Under the pieces are notes generated by a model. The model worked only from the letters and a program-made list of their open reading frames with translations. It had not been told where the DNA came from and searched no databases. A stretch of DNA of 6,488 nt from Nitrospirae bacterium CG2_30_53_67 (GTDB lineage: Bacteria > CG2-30-53-67), in contig MNYV01000031.1 of NCBI GenBank assembly GCA_001873285.1, positions 1 through 6,488 of the forward strand. The letters are read 5' to 3'. The stretch's first letter is position 1, and each line of letters opens with the position of its first letter. Shown here piece by piece: positions 1-5,840 of the stretch. Made by a program: the position numbers and the translations under genes.

Positions 1-1178
1 CCCATCACCTCATGATCGGTATGACAATCAATGCAGTCAAGCTTATATTCACAGCGGGTGAAAAGGGTCATGGGGACATAGTAGTCCTGCAGACGCAGGG
101 CCTCGCCTGAGAGACCGGCCGTCTCATCGAGGTCGGTCCTTTTGTCAAACTGCATGGTGAAGAGGGAATGAACCCCCCGGTTATGGCAATGATTGCACTG
201 CGAATAGGGGATTTTCAGGGTCAGGCGGTGAAACGACCCGTGGCCGGGCTCGTCCCGCCGGATCGTGGGATCGCCGCCCCGGTAATAGGCTTCCTTGTCA
301 TACAGATAGTGACAGGAAGAGCAGCCCGATGCCCTAAAAAGGTAGGGTTGATCCACGCCCCGGCTCCAAAGATGGCATTGATCCGCGCAATGCTGATGGA
401 GTTCTGTGTCCACACGATGTCCCGAAAAGGTATACTCGGCTCCCGTGGGATCCGTACGGATCATCTTTCCCTCTGAATCCGCCGGCAGATCGGACGCTCG
501 GGTATAAGGCAAGGGCCGCAAAGCGGATACGGTTTTCTCCCTGTCCACAGGCTCTTTCCCCCGGATGCCGGCAACTCCATACAAGGGGCGAAGGCTTTTC
601 TGAGCGCCGAAGCTGTAGCGGGGATTGGCAATCTCGCCTGCCTTGGTGGCCATGATCGTGGTCTTGACCCGCTGGATGTGATTTCTCTCCTCCAGAGGAT
701 CGCCCTGGTGGCAGGCCGTGCCGTCCGGCATGGTCCTGCCGCAGCCCTGGTCCGCCACACGAAAATCCGAAGGGTTTCCCCCGCCGATCAGCCCATCATG
801 GGCCGCAGGGAGGGATACGGAAAGCGGATCGCCGCCATGACAGATGCTGCATCCGAAGGTCTCCACGGGATGGGAGTCGCTGATCGGCTCGATGCCGATA
901 TGGCACGAGGTGCACCTTTCTTTTTTCCCGTCTTTCAGAACCACCTCCTGAAGGCCGGGAAGGTCCCGCTTAAGGGCCAGACGCAGGTCGAGGATCTTAT
1001 CCCTTTCCTCACCTGAAAGGCCGCCCGCCTCGAGGGCTTGAAGCTCATGCAACCTTCGGTTCTTATAGATCTCCTGATAGATCTTGTACGGTTTGTTCCC
1101 TTCCTGGACCATGGCCCAAAGGATCGTAAGCAGAACAAGGACCACGAGGATGAGCAGGGTTTCAGGGTACCGGTTCAT
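1..1178 (-). CDS. Membrane-anchored multiheme cytochrome c (3' end beyond window)
   Basis: The frame is open from an ATG at 1178 to the window edge: 392 complete codons, no stop. Residues 7-24 form one hydrophobic segment after a short N-terminus, a Sec signal-anchor that should leave the rest in the periplasm. Residues 30-85 are charged and probably helical. Canonical CXXCH heme sites start at C89, C110, C286, C328 and C382. Two expanded candidates are C264-ADQ-C268-H269 (CX3CH) and C146 to C156-H157 (CX9CH), so the visible part may bind five to seven hemes, with many spare His for distal ligation. It begins 4 bp after the subunit-IV-like gene, and the AGGTGA ribosome site at 1183-1188 overlaps that gene's stop, which supports this start and translational coupling. 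By position it replaces cytochrome f/c1 as electron partner of the Rieske protein (inference). I do not recognise a named family; total heme number is unknown. Confidence 0.9.
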   Translation of the reverse strand, partial: MNRYPETLLILVVLVLLTILWAMVQEGNKPYKIYQEIYKNRRLHELQALEAGGLSGEERDKILDLRLALKRDLPGLQEVVLKDGKKERCTSCHIGIEPISDSHPVETFGCSICHGGDPLSVSLPAAHDGLIGGGNPSDFRVADQGCGRTMPDGTACHQGDPLEERNHIQRVKTTIMATKAGEIANPRYSFGAQKSLRPLYGVAGIRGKEPVDREKTVSALRPLPYTRASDLPADSEGKMIRTDPTGAEYTFSGHRVDTELHQHCADQCHLWSRGVDQPYLFRASGCSSCHYLYDKEAYYRGGDPTIRRDEPGHGSFHRLTLKIPYSQCNHCHNRGVHSLFTMQFDKRTDLDETAGLSGEALRLQDYYVPMTLFTRCEYKLDCIDCHTDHEVM

Positions 1179-1182
1179 GAAC

Positions 1183-1188
1183 TCACCT
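1183..1188 (-). promoter_or_regulatory. Ribosome binding site of the multiheme cytochrome gene
   Basis: AGGTGA on the minus strand lies 4 nt before the ATG at 1178. Its last three bases are the TGA stop of the upstream subunit-IV-like gene, so termination and re-initiation are adjacent. It supports the cytochrome start. Confidence 0.6.
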
Positions 1189-1587
1189 GAAAAGATTGAA
1201 AAACGTCATGACGGCAATCAAGAGCAAAACCAACGACAGCAGCGCAAGGGGGATCAGCCTCCGCTTGAGCGGCGCCGGCCCTTCCTCGGCCTCCCCAGCC
1301 TGAAAGAACGGAAGCGCCATCAGCAGGAGGAATGCCGCCAGCGGAATCAGGACCCCGGCCGCGAGCGGAGGGAGATGGCGGAGGAGTTCCTGCACCCAGG
1401 CGAAAATCCATGGGGCGCTTACATGGGGAGGCGTGGCCGTCGGGTCGGCCATCCCGCCCAGGGGCGCGGGCATGAACAGGGCGAGGGCCATCAGGGCCGC
1501 CGAAGCGGCCAGCATGGATAGAACCTCCATCCTGACCAGGATGTCCCTGGAGACGTATTGAGGTTCCTGCTCTTTCTTTTGTTCCAT
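1183..1587 (-). CDS. Cytochrome b C-terminal domain protein, subunit IV-like
   Basis: 134 residues, somewhat shorter than the roughly 160-residue subunit IV (PetD) of cytochrome b6f. Hydrophobic segments lie at about 22-42, 74-95 and 110-131, matching the three helices of subunit IV. Residues 46-95 align well with the Qo-site region: ADPTATPPH corresponds to the NPxATP stretch, then APWI (58-61) sits where PEWY normally is, followed by QELLRHLPP and a GVL-type helix. It should pair with the b6-like protein upstream to complete a split cytochrome b in the membrane and form the quinol-oxidation pocket with the Rieske protein. Loss of the PEWY glutamate and tyrosine is notable; other cytochrome b lineages also have APW variants (from memory). 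The start is supported by AGGA, 8 nt upstream, and a second AAGGAA abutting the ATG. The gap to the b6 gene is 57 bp. Confidence 0.82.
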   Translation of the reverse strand: MEQKKEQEPQYVSRDILVRMEVLSMLAASAALMALALFMPAPLGGMADPTATPPHVSAPWIFAWVQELLRHLPPLAAGVLIPLAAFLLLMALPFFQAGEAEEGPAPLKRRLIPLALLSLVLLLIAVMTFFNLFR

Positions 1588-1602
1588 TTCCTTCTTCCTA
1601 AC

Positions 1603-1615
1603 CCGGCATAGCCGG
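1603..1615 (-). other. Short hairpin in the b6 to subunit-IV gap
   Basis: CCGGC-TAT-GCCGG is a perfect 5-bp inverted repeat with a 3-nt loop in the 57-bp gap between the two cytochrome b genes. No T-tract follows, so it does not look like an intrinsic terminator. It could affect mRNA processing or stability; it is short enough to be chance. Confidence 0.3.
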
Positions 1616-1644
1616 AACCAAACAGGATTCGAGGGTTCAAGGGG

Positions 1645-2313
1645 TCACAGCGGTCTTCCCGTCCATCCCAGTTTGCTGACCTTCCAAAAATGATAGATCA
1701 TAAAACAGACGACCGTGATGGGAAGCACCACGCAGTGCCAGAGATAGATCCGCTGTATGGAGCCCTGCCCATAGATGGAAGTCCCGGTCAGGACCCGGTG
1801 CAGCGCCTCGCCCGCATAGGGGATCTCCTTGAGGACTCCCAGCGCCACAAACCCCGCCCAGAAGGTCTCCCTGTCATCACGGAGAAGGTATCCGCTGAAA
1901 TCCATGATGAGCGCCAGGGCCATCATGGTCATTCCCACAACCCAGATCCACTGCTTGGCCCCCTGGTAGGAACCGGTCAGGGCCACACGGATCATATGGA
2001 ACAGGATCAGGATGACCATCCCCTGTCCGCCCCAGTAATGAAGATTCCGGATCAGGCCCCCGTAGGGGACAAATTCCGTGATCTCCCGAACCGAAAGGTA
2101 TGGAGAGGCATCTCCGGGACGGTAATAGAACATCAACAAAATACCGGTGACCAGGAGAACAAGAAAAAAATAAAAGGCGAGGCCCCCCAGACAGAACGTG
2201 AAAGTGAGCCGGATGCGCTCTCTGGGAATCAGAGGGGGATGGAGATGAAAAAGAAAGGCGGCCATGCCGCTGTGATCTTTTTTCCTTGGCTTAAAAATCT
2301 CGCAGACCTCCAT
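1645..2313 (-). CDS. b6-type cytochrome b (N-terminal, heme-binding part)
   Basis: 222 residues, the size of cytochrome b6, with four transmembrane helices at about 36-62, 88-112, 120-142 and 188-210. Both heme b ligand pairs are present: H92/H106 in helix B and H193/H208 in helix D. The 14-residue gap between the helix-D pair is the b6-type spacing. GGLIRNLHYW and the end WTGRPL also align with b6. Cys41 in FCLGG aligns with the b6 cysteine that covalently holds heme c_i. The helix-C loop reads GYLLRDDRETFWA instead of the usual GYxLPWDQ. It should carry electrons between Qo and Qi sites as the core of a Rieske/b complex with the proteins encoded on either side. The start is uncertain: the ATG at 2313 has no good ribosome site before it, while GGAGGT lies just inside the frame (2306-2311). 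Confidence 0.93.
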   Translation of the reverse strand: MEVCEIFKPRKKDHSGMAAFLFHLHPPLIPRERIRLTFTFCLGGLAFYFFLVLLVTGILLMFYYRPGDASPYLSVREITEFVPYGGLIRNLHYWGGQGMVILILFHMIRVALTGSYQGAKQWIWVVGMTMMALALIMDFSGYLLRDDRETFWAGFVALGVLKEIPYAGEALHRVLTGTSIYGQGSIQRIYLWHCVVLPITVVCFMIYHFWKVSKLGWTGRPL

Positions 2314-2319
2314 CTCTCA

Positions 2320-2361
2320 GGAAGGGCGGAGCTTTATTGACGGACTTGAGACGACCCTTCC
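2320..2361 (-). repeat. 7-bp inverted repeat upstream of the cytochrome b gene
   Basis: In the 84-bp gap after the Rieske gene, the mRNA would carry GGAAGGG (2355-2361) and, 28 nt later, CCCTTCC (2320-2326), ending 6 nt before the annotated ATG. Pairing would place a stem next to the translation start. The loop is long and the arms short, so the functional meaning is doubtful. Nothing else is recognised in this gap. Confidence 0.25.
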
Positions 2362-2397
2362 GGTACGGTGTGCTTGATGCCGGATGACGGATCCCTT

Positions 2398-2973
2398 TTA
2401 GATTCGAAAATCTTCAGGAACCGGTTTCAGGATGTCGGCAATTATTTCATTCTTCTGATTTTTTGTCAAGAGAACGTGTTGGAGCGGCTTTCTGGCGGGC
2501 CCGGAGACAAAACGTCCGGAAAGTTCAAAACGACTTCCGTGGCAGGGACATTCGAAGAGTCTGATCGCTTCGTTCCAGCGGAAACTACAGCCCAGATGGG
2601 GGCAGTCCCCCTTCAGTGCAAAGAGTCCATTTTCATCACGGACCAGATAGACCCCCTGGATCTTGGCCACCCCGCCCATGGGAAAATCTTCAGAACGCCC
2701 CACGGAAAACCGACTGGGCGCATCTTCCTTCCGGCCCATGGAGAGAAAGGCCTGAACCATCCTGGAAATACCGAGAAAGGAGAGGAGGGAAAATGAGAGG
2801 GTTCCCCATTTGAGGAACCCTCTCCTGCTGAGATGGGTCCCCCGCTCTACAGGAAATGCATGATTGAAGGAATTCTGAGGGGTGATTCTTTCAATGCTTT
2901 GCAGTAGGCATTCCTGATGTGCGGGATTCCCTCCGGGCAGCTTTGAATTCTGGTTTCGGGAACCTTGGGTCAT
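2398..2973 (-). CDS. Tat-targeted Rieske [2Fe-2S] protein
   Basis: 191 residues. Box I is C124-P-H126-L-G-C129 and box II is C142-P-C144-H145-G-S: C124, H126, C142 and H145 would bind the [2Fe-2S] cluster, and C129-C144 would form the disulfide typical of high-potential Rieske proteins. GPARKPL (158-164) matches the conserved GPAPRPL loop. A twin-arginine motif, LSRRGFLKW (48-56), is followed by a hydrophobic stretch (57-72), as in Rieske proteins that keep the Tat signal as their only membrane anchor. The protein should accept electrons from quinol at the Qo site of the cytochrome b encoded downstream and pass them to the multiheme cytochrome. The 47-residue hydrophilic extension before the Tat motif is unusually long. 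No other ATG lies before the motif, and GGAG 6 nt upstream of M1 supports this start. It lies 68 bp after the FeS-subunit gene. Confidence 0.95.
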   Translation of the reverse strand: MTQGSRNQNSKLPGGNPAHQECLLQSIERITPQNSFNHAFPVERGTHLSRRGFLKWGTLSFSLLSFLGISRMVQAFLSMGRKEDAPSRFSVGRSEDFPMGGVAKIQGVYLVRDENGLFALKGDCPHLGCSFRWNEAIRLFECPCHGSRFELSGRFVSGPARKPLQHVLLTKNQKNEIIADILKPVPEDFRI

Positions 2974-2979
2974 AAAAAA

Positions 2980-2983
2980 CTCC
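2980..2983 (-). promoter_or_regulatory. Ribosome binding site of the Rieske gene
   Basis: GGAG followed by six T residues precedes the ATG at 2973. It is the reason to accept the start that gives a long N-terminal extension. The surrounding 68-bp gap (2974-3041) shows no terminator. Confidence 0.55.
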
Positions 2984-3041
2984 GGGACTCTTGCTCCCCT
3001 CTATGAGCCATGGGCTATCCATGACCTGATACCATCGGCCC

Positions 3042-3596
3042 TTAGATGTAATAGATGGCCGGTCCGGTCCCCTTCTCTTTTAGTTTCACATGGTGTTTGT
3101 GCTTGGCCAGGAGCTTGGAAACTTCGCTCTTGGGATCATGGATATCCCCGGCCTGCCTGGCGCCGGTCATGCAGGTATGAACGCAGGCCGTGTCCAGACC
3201 GGCCTTGAGCCGGTGCTCACAGAAGGAGCACTTGTCCACCTTGCCTTTTTTCTCGTCGTAGTATCGGGCATGGTATGGACACGCAGCCATGCACGCCTTG
3301 CAGCCGATGCAACGATCCGGGTTGATGGCAATGATCCCGTTCTCCTCTTGGTAGGTGGCCTCGGTGGGGCAGGCCGCAACACACGGCGGATTCTCACAGT
3401 GCATGCAGTTCCCCGGTTCAAAATCCATTTTGAGATCCGGGAATTTCCCGTTGGGCCCGTGCTCATAGACCCAGGCTCGGCTGTGCCCGACGGGGACGCC
3501 GTTTTCGGCCTTGCAGCCCACCATGCAGGCATTGCAGTCAATGCACTTCGAAAGATCAATGACAAAGGCATAACGTTTATTTTTATTCTCGCTCAT
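3042..3596 (-). CDS. [4Fe-4S] electron-transfer subunit of DMSO reductase-family enzyme (PsrB/PhsB-like)
   Basis: About 184 residues from the preferred start. Numbered from the upstream ATG at 3605, its 16 cysteines form four clusters: C21/24/27/31, C67/70/75/79, C99/102/105/109 and C126/129/141/145. This is the standard four-[4Fe-4S] beta subunit of PsrB, PhsB, TtrB, ArrB and DmsB. It has no signal peptide and should be exported as a folded complex with the Tat-bearing catalytic subunit. It passes electrons between the molybdenum subunit and the membrane partner. The usual NrfD/PsrC partner is absent nearby and a Rieske gene follows. The start at 3596 is preferred because an AAAGGGA element sits 8 nt upstream; the ATG at 3605 directly abuts that element. 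It follows the catalytic gene closely (15 bp from this start, 6 bp from the other). Confidence 0.95.
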   Translation of the reverse strand: MSENKNKRYAFVIDLSKCIDCNACMVGCKAENGVPVGHSRAWVYEHGPNGKFPDLKMDFEPGNCMHCENPPCVAACPTEATYQEENGIIAINPDRCIGCKACMAACPYHARYYDEKKGKVDKCSFCEHRLKAGLDTACVHTCMTGARQAGDIHDPKSEVSKLLAKHKHHVKLKEKGTGPAIYYI

Positions 3597-3604
3597 AATA
3601 GACA

Positions 3605-3611
3605 TCCCTTT
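3605..3611 (-). promoter_or_regulatory. Ribosome binding site deciding the FeS-subunit start
   Basis: AAAGGGA lies between the stop of the catalytic gene and the FeS subunit. It is 8 nt from the ATG at 3596 but overlaps the ATG at 3605, so the downstream ATG (MSENKNKRYA) is the likelier start. Confidence 0.5.
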
Positions 3612-5840
3612 CTACACAGCAGCCTTGGATACGGTGACCATGGTTTGAGAAAGCGCCTGGGACCCGCTGACACGATCGCTGATACTCTCATGCACGTCGG
3701 AGTCGAGCGCCCCTTTGCCGTAAGCGGTGGACAGCCCTTTAGCCTTGTGACCAAAACCGAAATTCATCCAGACGCAGTCCGGACGGATCCCTTCTGTAAC
3801 TTTTGCCTTGAGTGTCACCTTCCCGACCTTGCTCTCTACGGTGACCATGTCCCCGTCTTTGATCCCCCGGGACGATGCCGACGCCGTATGGATCCAGAGA
3901 TGATTTTCGGGGACGAATTCGGCCAGCCACTGGTTGTTCTGCGTGGAGGACTGGGTATGGTGGGCCACCTTGCCTGAAAGGAGATAAAACTGATTCGCCT
4001 CGGGTTTGGGCAGGTCCTTCCACTTCGGGACCGCATCAAACCCGACCTGGCTGAGAGGAGCGGAAACAATTTCTATCTTCCCGCTGGGCGTCTGGAAGAC
4101 ATCCTTCTCAGGCTTCTTGCCCTCCTCATGCCGGGCAGGAACCTCGTAATATCCCTTCTTCTTCAGATCGTCCAACGTGACCTTGAACGGCTTCAACTGG
4201 GCATTGAGATACTCGTCTTCGTTTTTGTAATTGAAGAACTCATTCAGACCGACCCGGTCCCCCAGCAGTTTGAAGATCTCGAGTCCGGACTTGGTGTCGT
4301 AGAGCGGCGGCACCACCGGCTGCCTCAGGAAGACCTTGCTGCCGGCCACGCTCAAGGGATCGTACCGTTCCAGATAACTACTTTCCGGAAGGATCACGTC
4401 CGAGTAGAAGGCCGTGTCATTGGGGATGATGTCAATGGTGACGATCAGGTCCAGATTCTTGATGGCCTCCAGGGTCTTGGCCCGGTCGCAGAGCGACATC
4501 ATGGGGTTCTGCCGGTAGATCAGCCACCCCTTGGCCTGATAGGGCTTGCCCCGAAGAATAGCGTCCCGCAGTTCCTGGAACACACCCAGGTTGAGCGGAA
4601 CCAGGGGATACCTCATGGGAACCGCATCGAGGCGCATGGCAGAGATCCTGGGATAAGGAGGCTGCGGAATGACGCCAAGCTCCATGCCTCCCTCTCCTCC
4701 TGCGGGCATCAGCCCGCCCGGCTGTTTCCAGTTTCCCACCAGGGCATTCAGGATCGCGATGGCCCGTTCGGCCTGGAAGGAATTCAGCGTATTGGAAGTC
4801 CTCCAGTTGGGATGGGCGAATGCCGCCGGAGCCGCCTTGGCAAAACCCCTGGCCACCTGCACAATCTTCTTGGCCGAGATATCGCATTCCTTTTCGGCCC
4901 ACTCAGGCGTATACTCCTTTATCCCCTTTTCCAGTTCGTCAAAACCCTGGGTATATTCATCAACGAATTTCTTATTGTAGAGTTTTTCCTTGATGATGAC
5001 ATGGTTCAACGCCAGGAAGAAGGCGAGATCCCCGCCCGGCCGGACCGGCAGCCATTCCGATGCCTTGGCGGCGGACTTGCTGTACCTCGGGTCGAGCACG
5101 ACCACGTGGGCGCCTCTCTCCACGGCCGCCATAAAATCCTGCGTCTCGGAGTTGGCGATCCCTTCCAGGAGGTTCCGGCCGTTGTAAATGATGTACTTGG
5201 TATTCGGGTAATCCCCGCCTACGGCCTCGGTCCCGTAGGTCATGGTGAACCCCATAACCATGGCATTGAAACAGAGGCTCCTCTGGGTCCCGTAATTGGG
5301 CGTCCCATAGGCCTGCAGGAGATTCTCAAACTGCAATTGCGCCAGATTGTGGGTGGAACTCATGACCATGGCCTCAGCGCCATGCTGCTCCTTGATCTTC
5401 TTCATGCCTTCGGCCACATAGTCCAAGGCCTCATCCCATGAGACTTGTTTGAATTGACCGGACCCTCTTTCCCCTACTCGCATGAGCGGGCTCTTGAGCC
5501 GGTCCGGATCGTAAAGGGTCATGATCCCGGCATTCCCTTTGGGGCAGAGCCTGCCTCGGGAGTTGGGATGCTCCGGATTGCCTTCCAACTTGTAGGCCAC
5601 CCCGTCCCGCACCTTGGCGATCAGGCCGCACCGCCAGACACACATCTCGCAGATGGACGGGATCTCAACATTCTTCCCGCCGGACGTATCGGCGCCCTCT
5701 TCGGCCATGGCCAAAGACCGGAATCCCGTGAGGTTCGACACCATCACGCCGGCCGCGATCGTCCCGGCACTGGCCCCGAGAAAACGACGGCGAGTCACCC
5801 CCTTTTGAAAAGTCTCATTCTCATACCTTCTTGACTTCAT
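3612..5840 (-). CDS. Molybdopterin oxidoreductase catalytic subunit, Psr/Phs-like, Tat-exported
   Basis: 742 residues, about the size of PsrA/PhsA and shorter than typical ArrA/ArxA. A Tat signal (TRRRFLGASAG, 16-26) with a hydrophobic region to about 35 predicts periplasmic export. C64, C67, C71 and C99 bind the FS0 [4Fe-4S] cluster, followed by PKG. C190 (QRSLCFNA) is in the position of the molybdenum-ligating cysteine. GGDYPNTKYIIYNGRN (208-223), AERAIAILNALVGN (357-370), RQNPMMS (443-449) and NLDLIVTIDIIPNDTA with DVILPESSYLE (462-491) are typical bis-MGD-binding segments. Residues 615-740 are the C-terminal dinucleotide-binding domain, including HHTQSSTQNN and GFGH. It should carry out two-electron oxo or sulfur chemistry on an inorganic substrate with the FeS subunit; the substrate cannot be assigned (polysulfide, thiosulfate, tetrathionate and arsenic or selenium oxyanions are candidates). 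The chaperone gene overlaps its start by 20 bp. Confidence 0.95.
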   Translation of the reverse strand: MKSRRYENETFQKGVTRRRFLGASAGTIAAGVMVSNLTGFRSLAMAEEGADTSGGKNVEIPSICEMCVWRCGLIAKVRDGVAYKLEGNPEHPNSRGRLCPKGNAGIMTLYDPDRLKSPLMRVGERGSGQFKQVSWDEALDYVAEGMKKIKEQHGAEAMVMSSTHNLAQLQFENLLQAYGTPNYGTQRSLCFNAMVMGFTMTYGTEAVGGDYPNTKYIIYNGRNLLEGIANSETQDFMAAVERGAHVVVLDPRYSKSAAKASEWLPVRPGGDLAFFLALNHVIIKEKLYNKKFVDEYTQGFDELEKGIKEYTPEWAEKECDISAKKIVQVARGFAKAAPAAFAHPNWRTSNTLNSFQAERAIAILNALVGNWKQPGGLMPAGGEGGMELGVIPQPPYPRISAMRLDAVPMRYPLVPLNLGVFQELRDAILRGKPYQAKGWLIYRQNPMMSLCDRAKTLEAIKNLDLIVTIDIIPNDTAFYSDVILPESSYLERYDPLSVAGSKVFLRQPVVPPLYDTKSGLEIFKLLGDRVGLNEFFNYKNEDEYLNAQLKPFKVTLDDLKKKGYYEVPARHEEGKKPEKDVFQTPSGKIEIVSAPLSQVGFDAVPKWKDLPKPEANQFYLLSGKVAHHTQSSTQNNQWLAEFVPENHLWIHTASASSRGIKDGDMVTVESKVGKVTLKAKVTEGIRPDCVWMNFGFGHKAKGLSTAYGKGALDSDVHESISDRVSGSQALSQTMVTVSKAAV

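Noticed and set aside
461-760. 99-residue minus-strand frame as a separate gene
   Set aside because: It is out of frame with, and fully inside, the multiheme cytochrome, whose frame carries the CXXCH motifs and is open throughout.
1603-1615. Hairpin as an intrinsic terminator between the two cytochrome b genes
   Set aside because: The stem is only 5 bp and no T-tract follows; the two genes encode halves of one protein complex and should be co-transcribed.
2379-2389. GCCGGATGACG matching, in reverse complement, part of the 6471-6481 palindrome arm
   Set aside because: Several 11-base matches are expected by chance across both strands of a window this size, and this one has no second arm.
3090-3977. 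295-residue open frame on the plus strand
   Set aside because: It runs antisense across the FeS subunit and the end of the catalytic gene, including their junction, and shows no family signature.
4128-5441. 437-residue open frame on the plus strand
   Set aside because: It lies entirely antisense to the molybdopterin subunit, whose motifs are unmistakable. The product has no recognisable domain and looks like a reverse-frame shadow in GC-rich coding DNA.
3612-5840. Assignment of the catalytic subunit as arsenate reductase (ArrA), arsenite oxidase (ArxA) or a specific sulfur enzyme
   Set aside because: The 742-residue length and motifs favour the Psr/Phs branch, but no residue I can read fixes the substrate; a phylogeny with characterised members would be needed.
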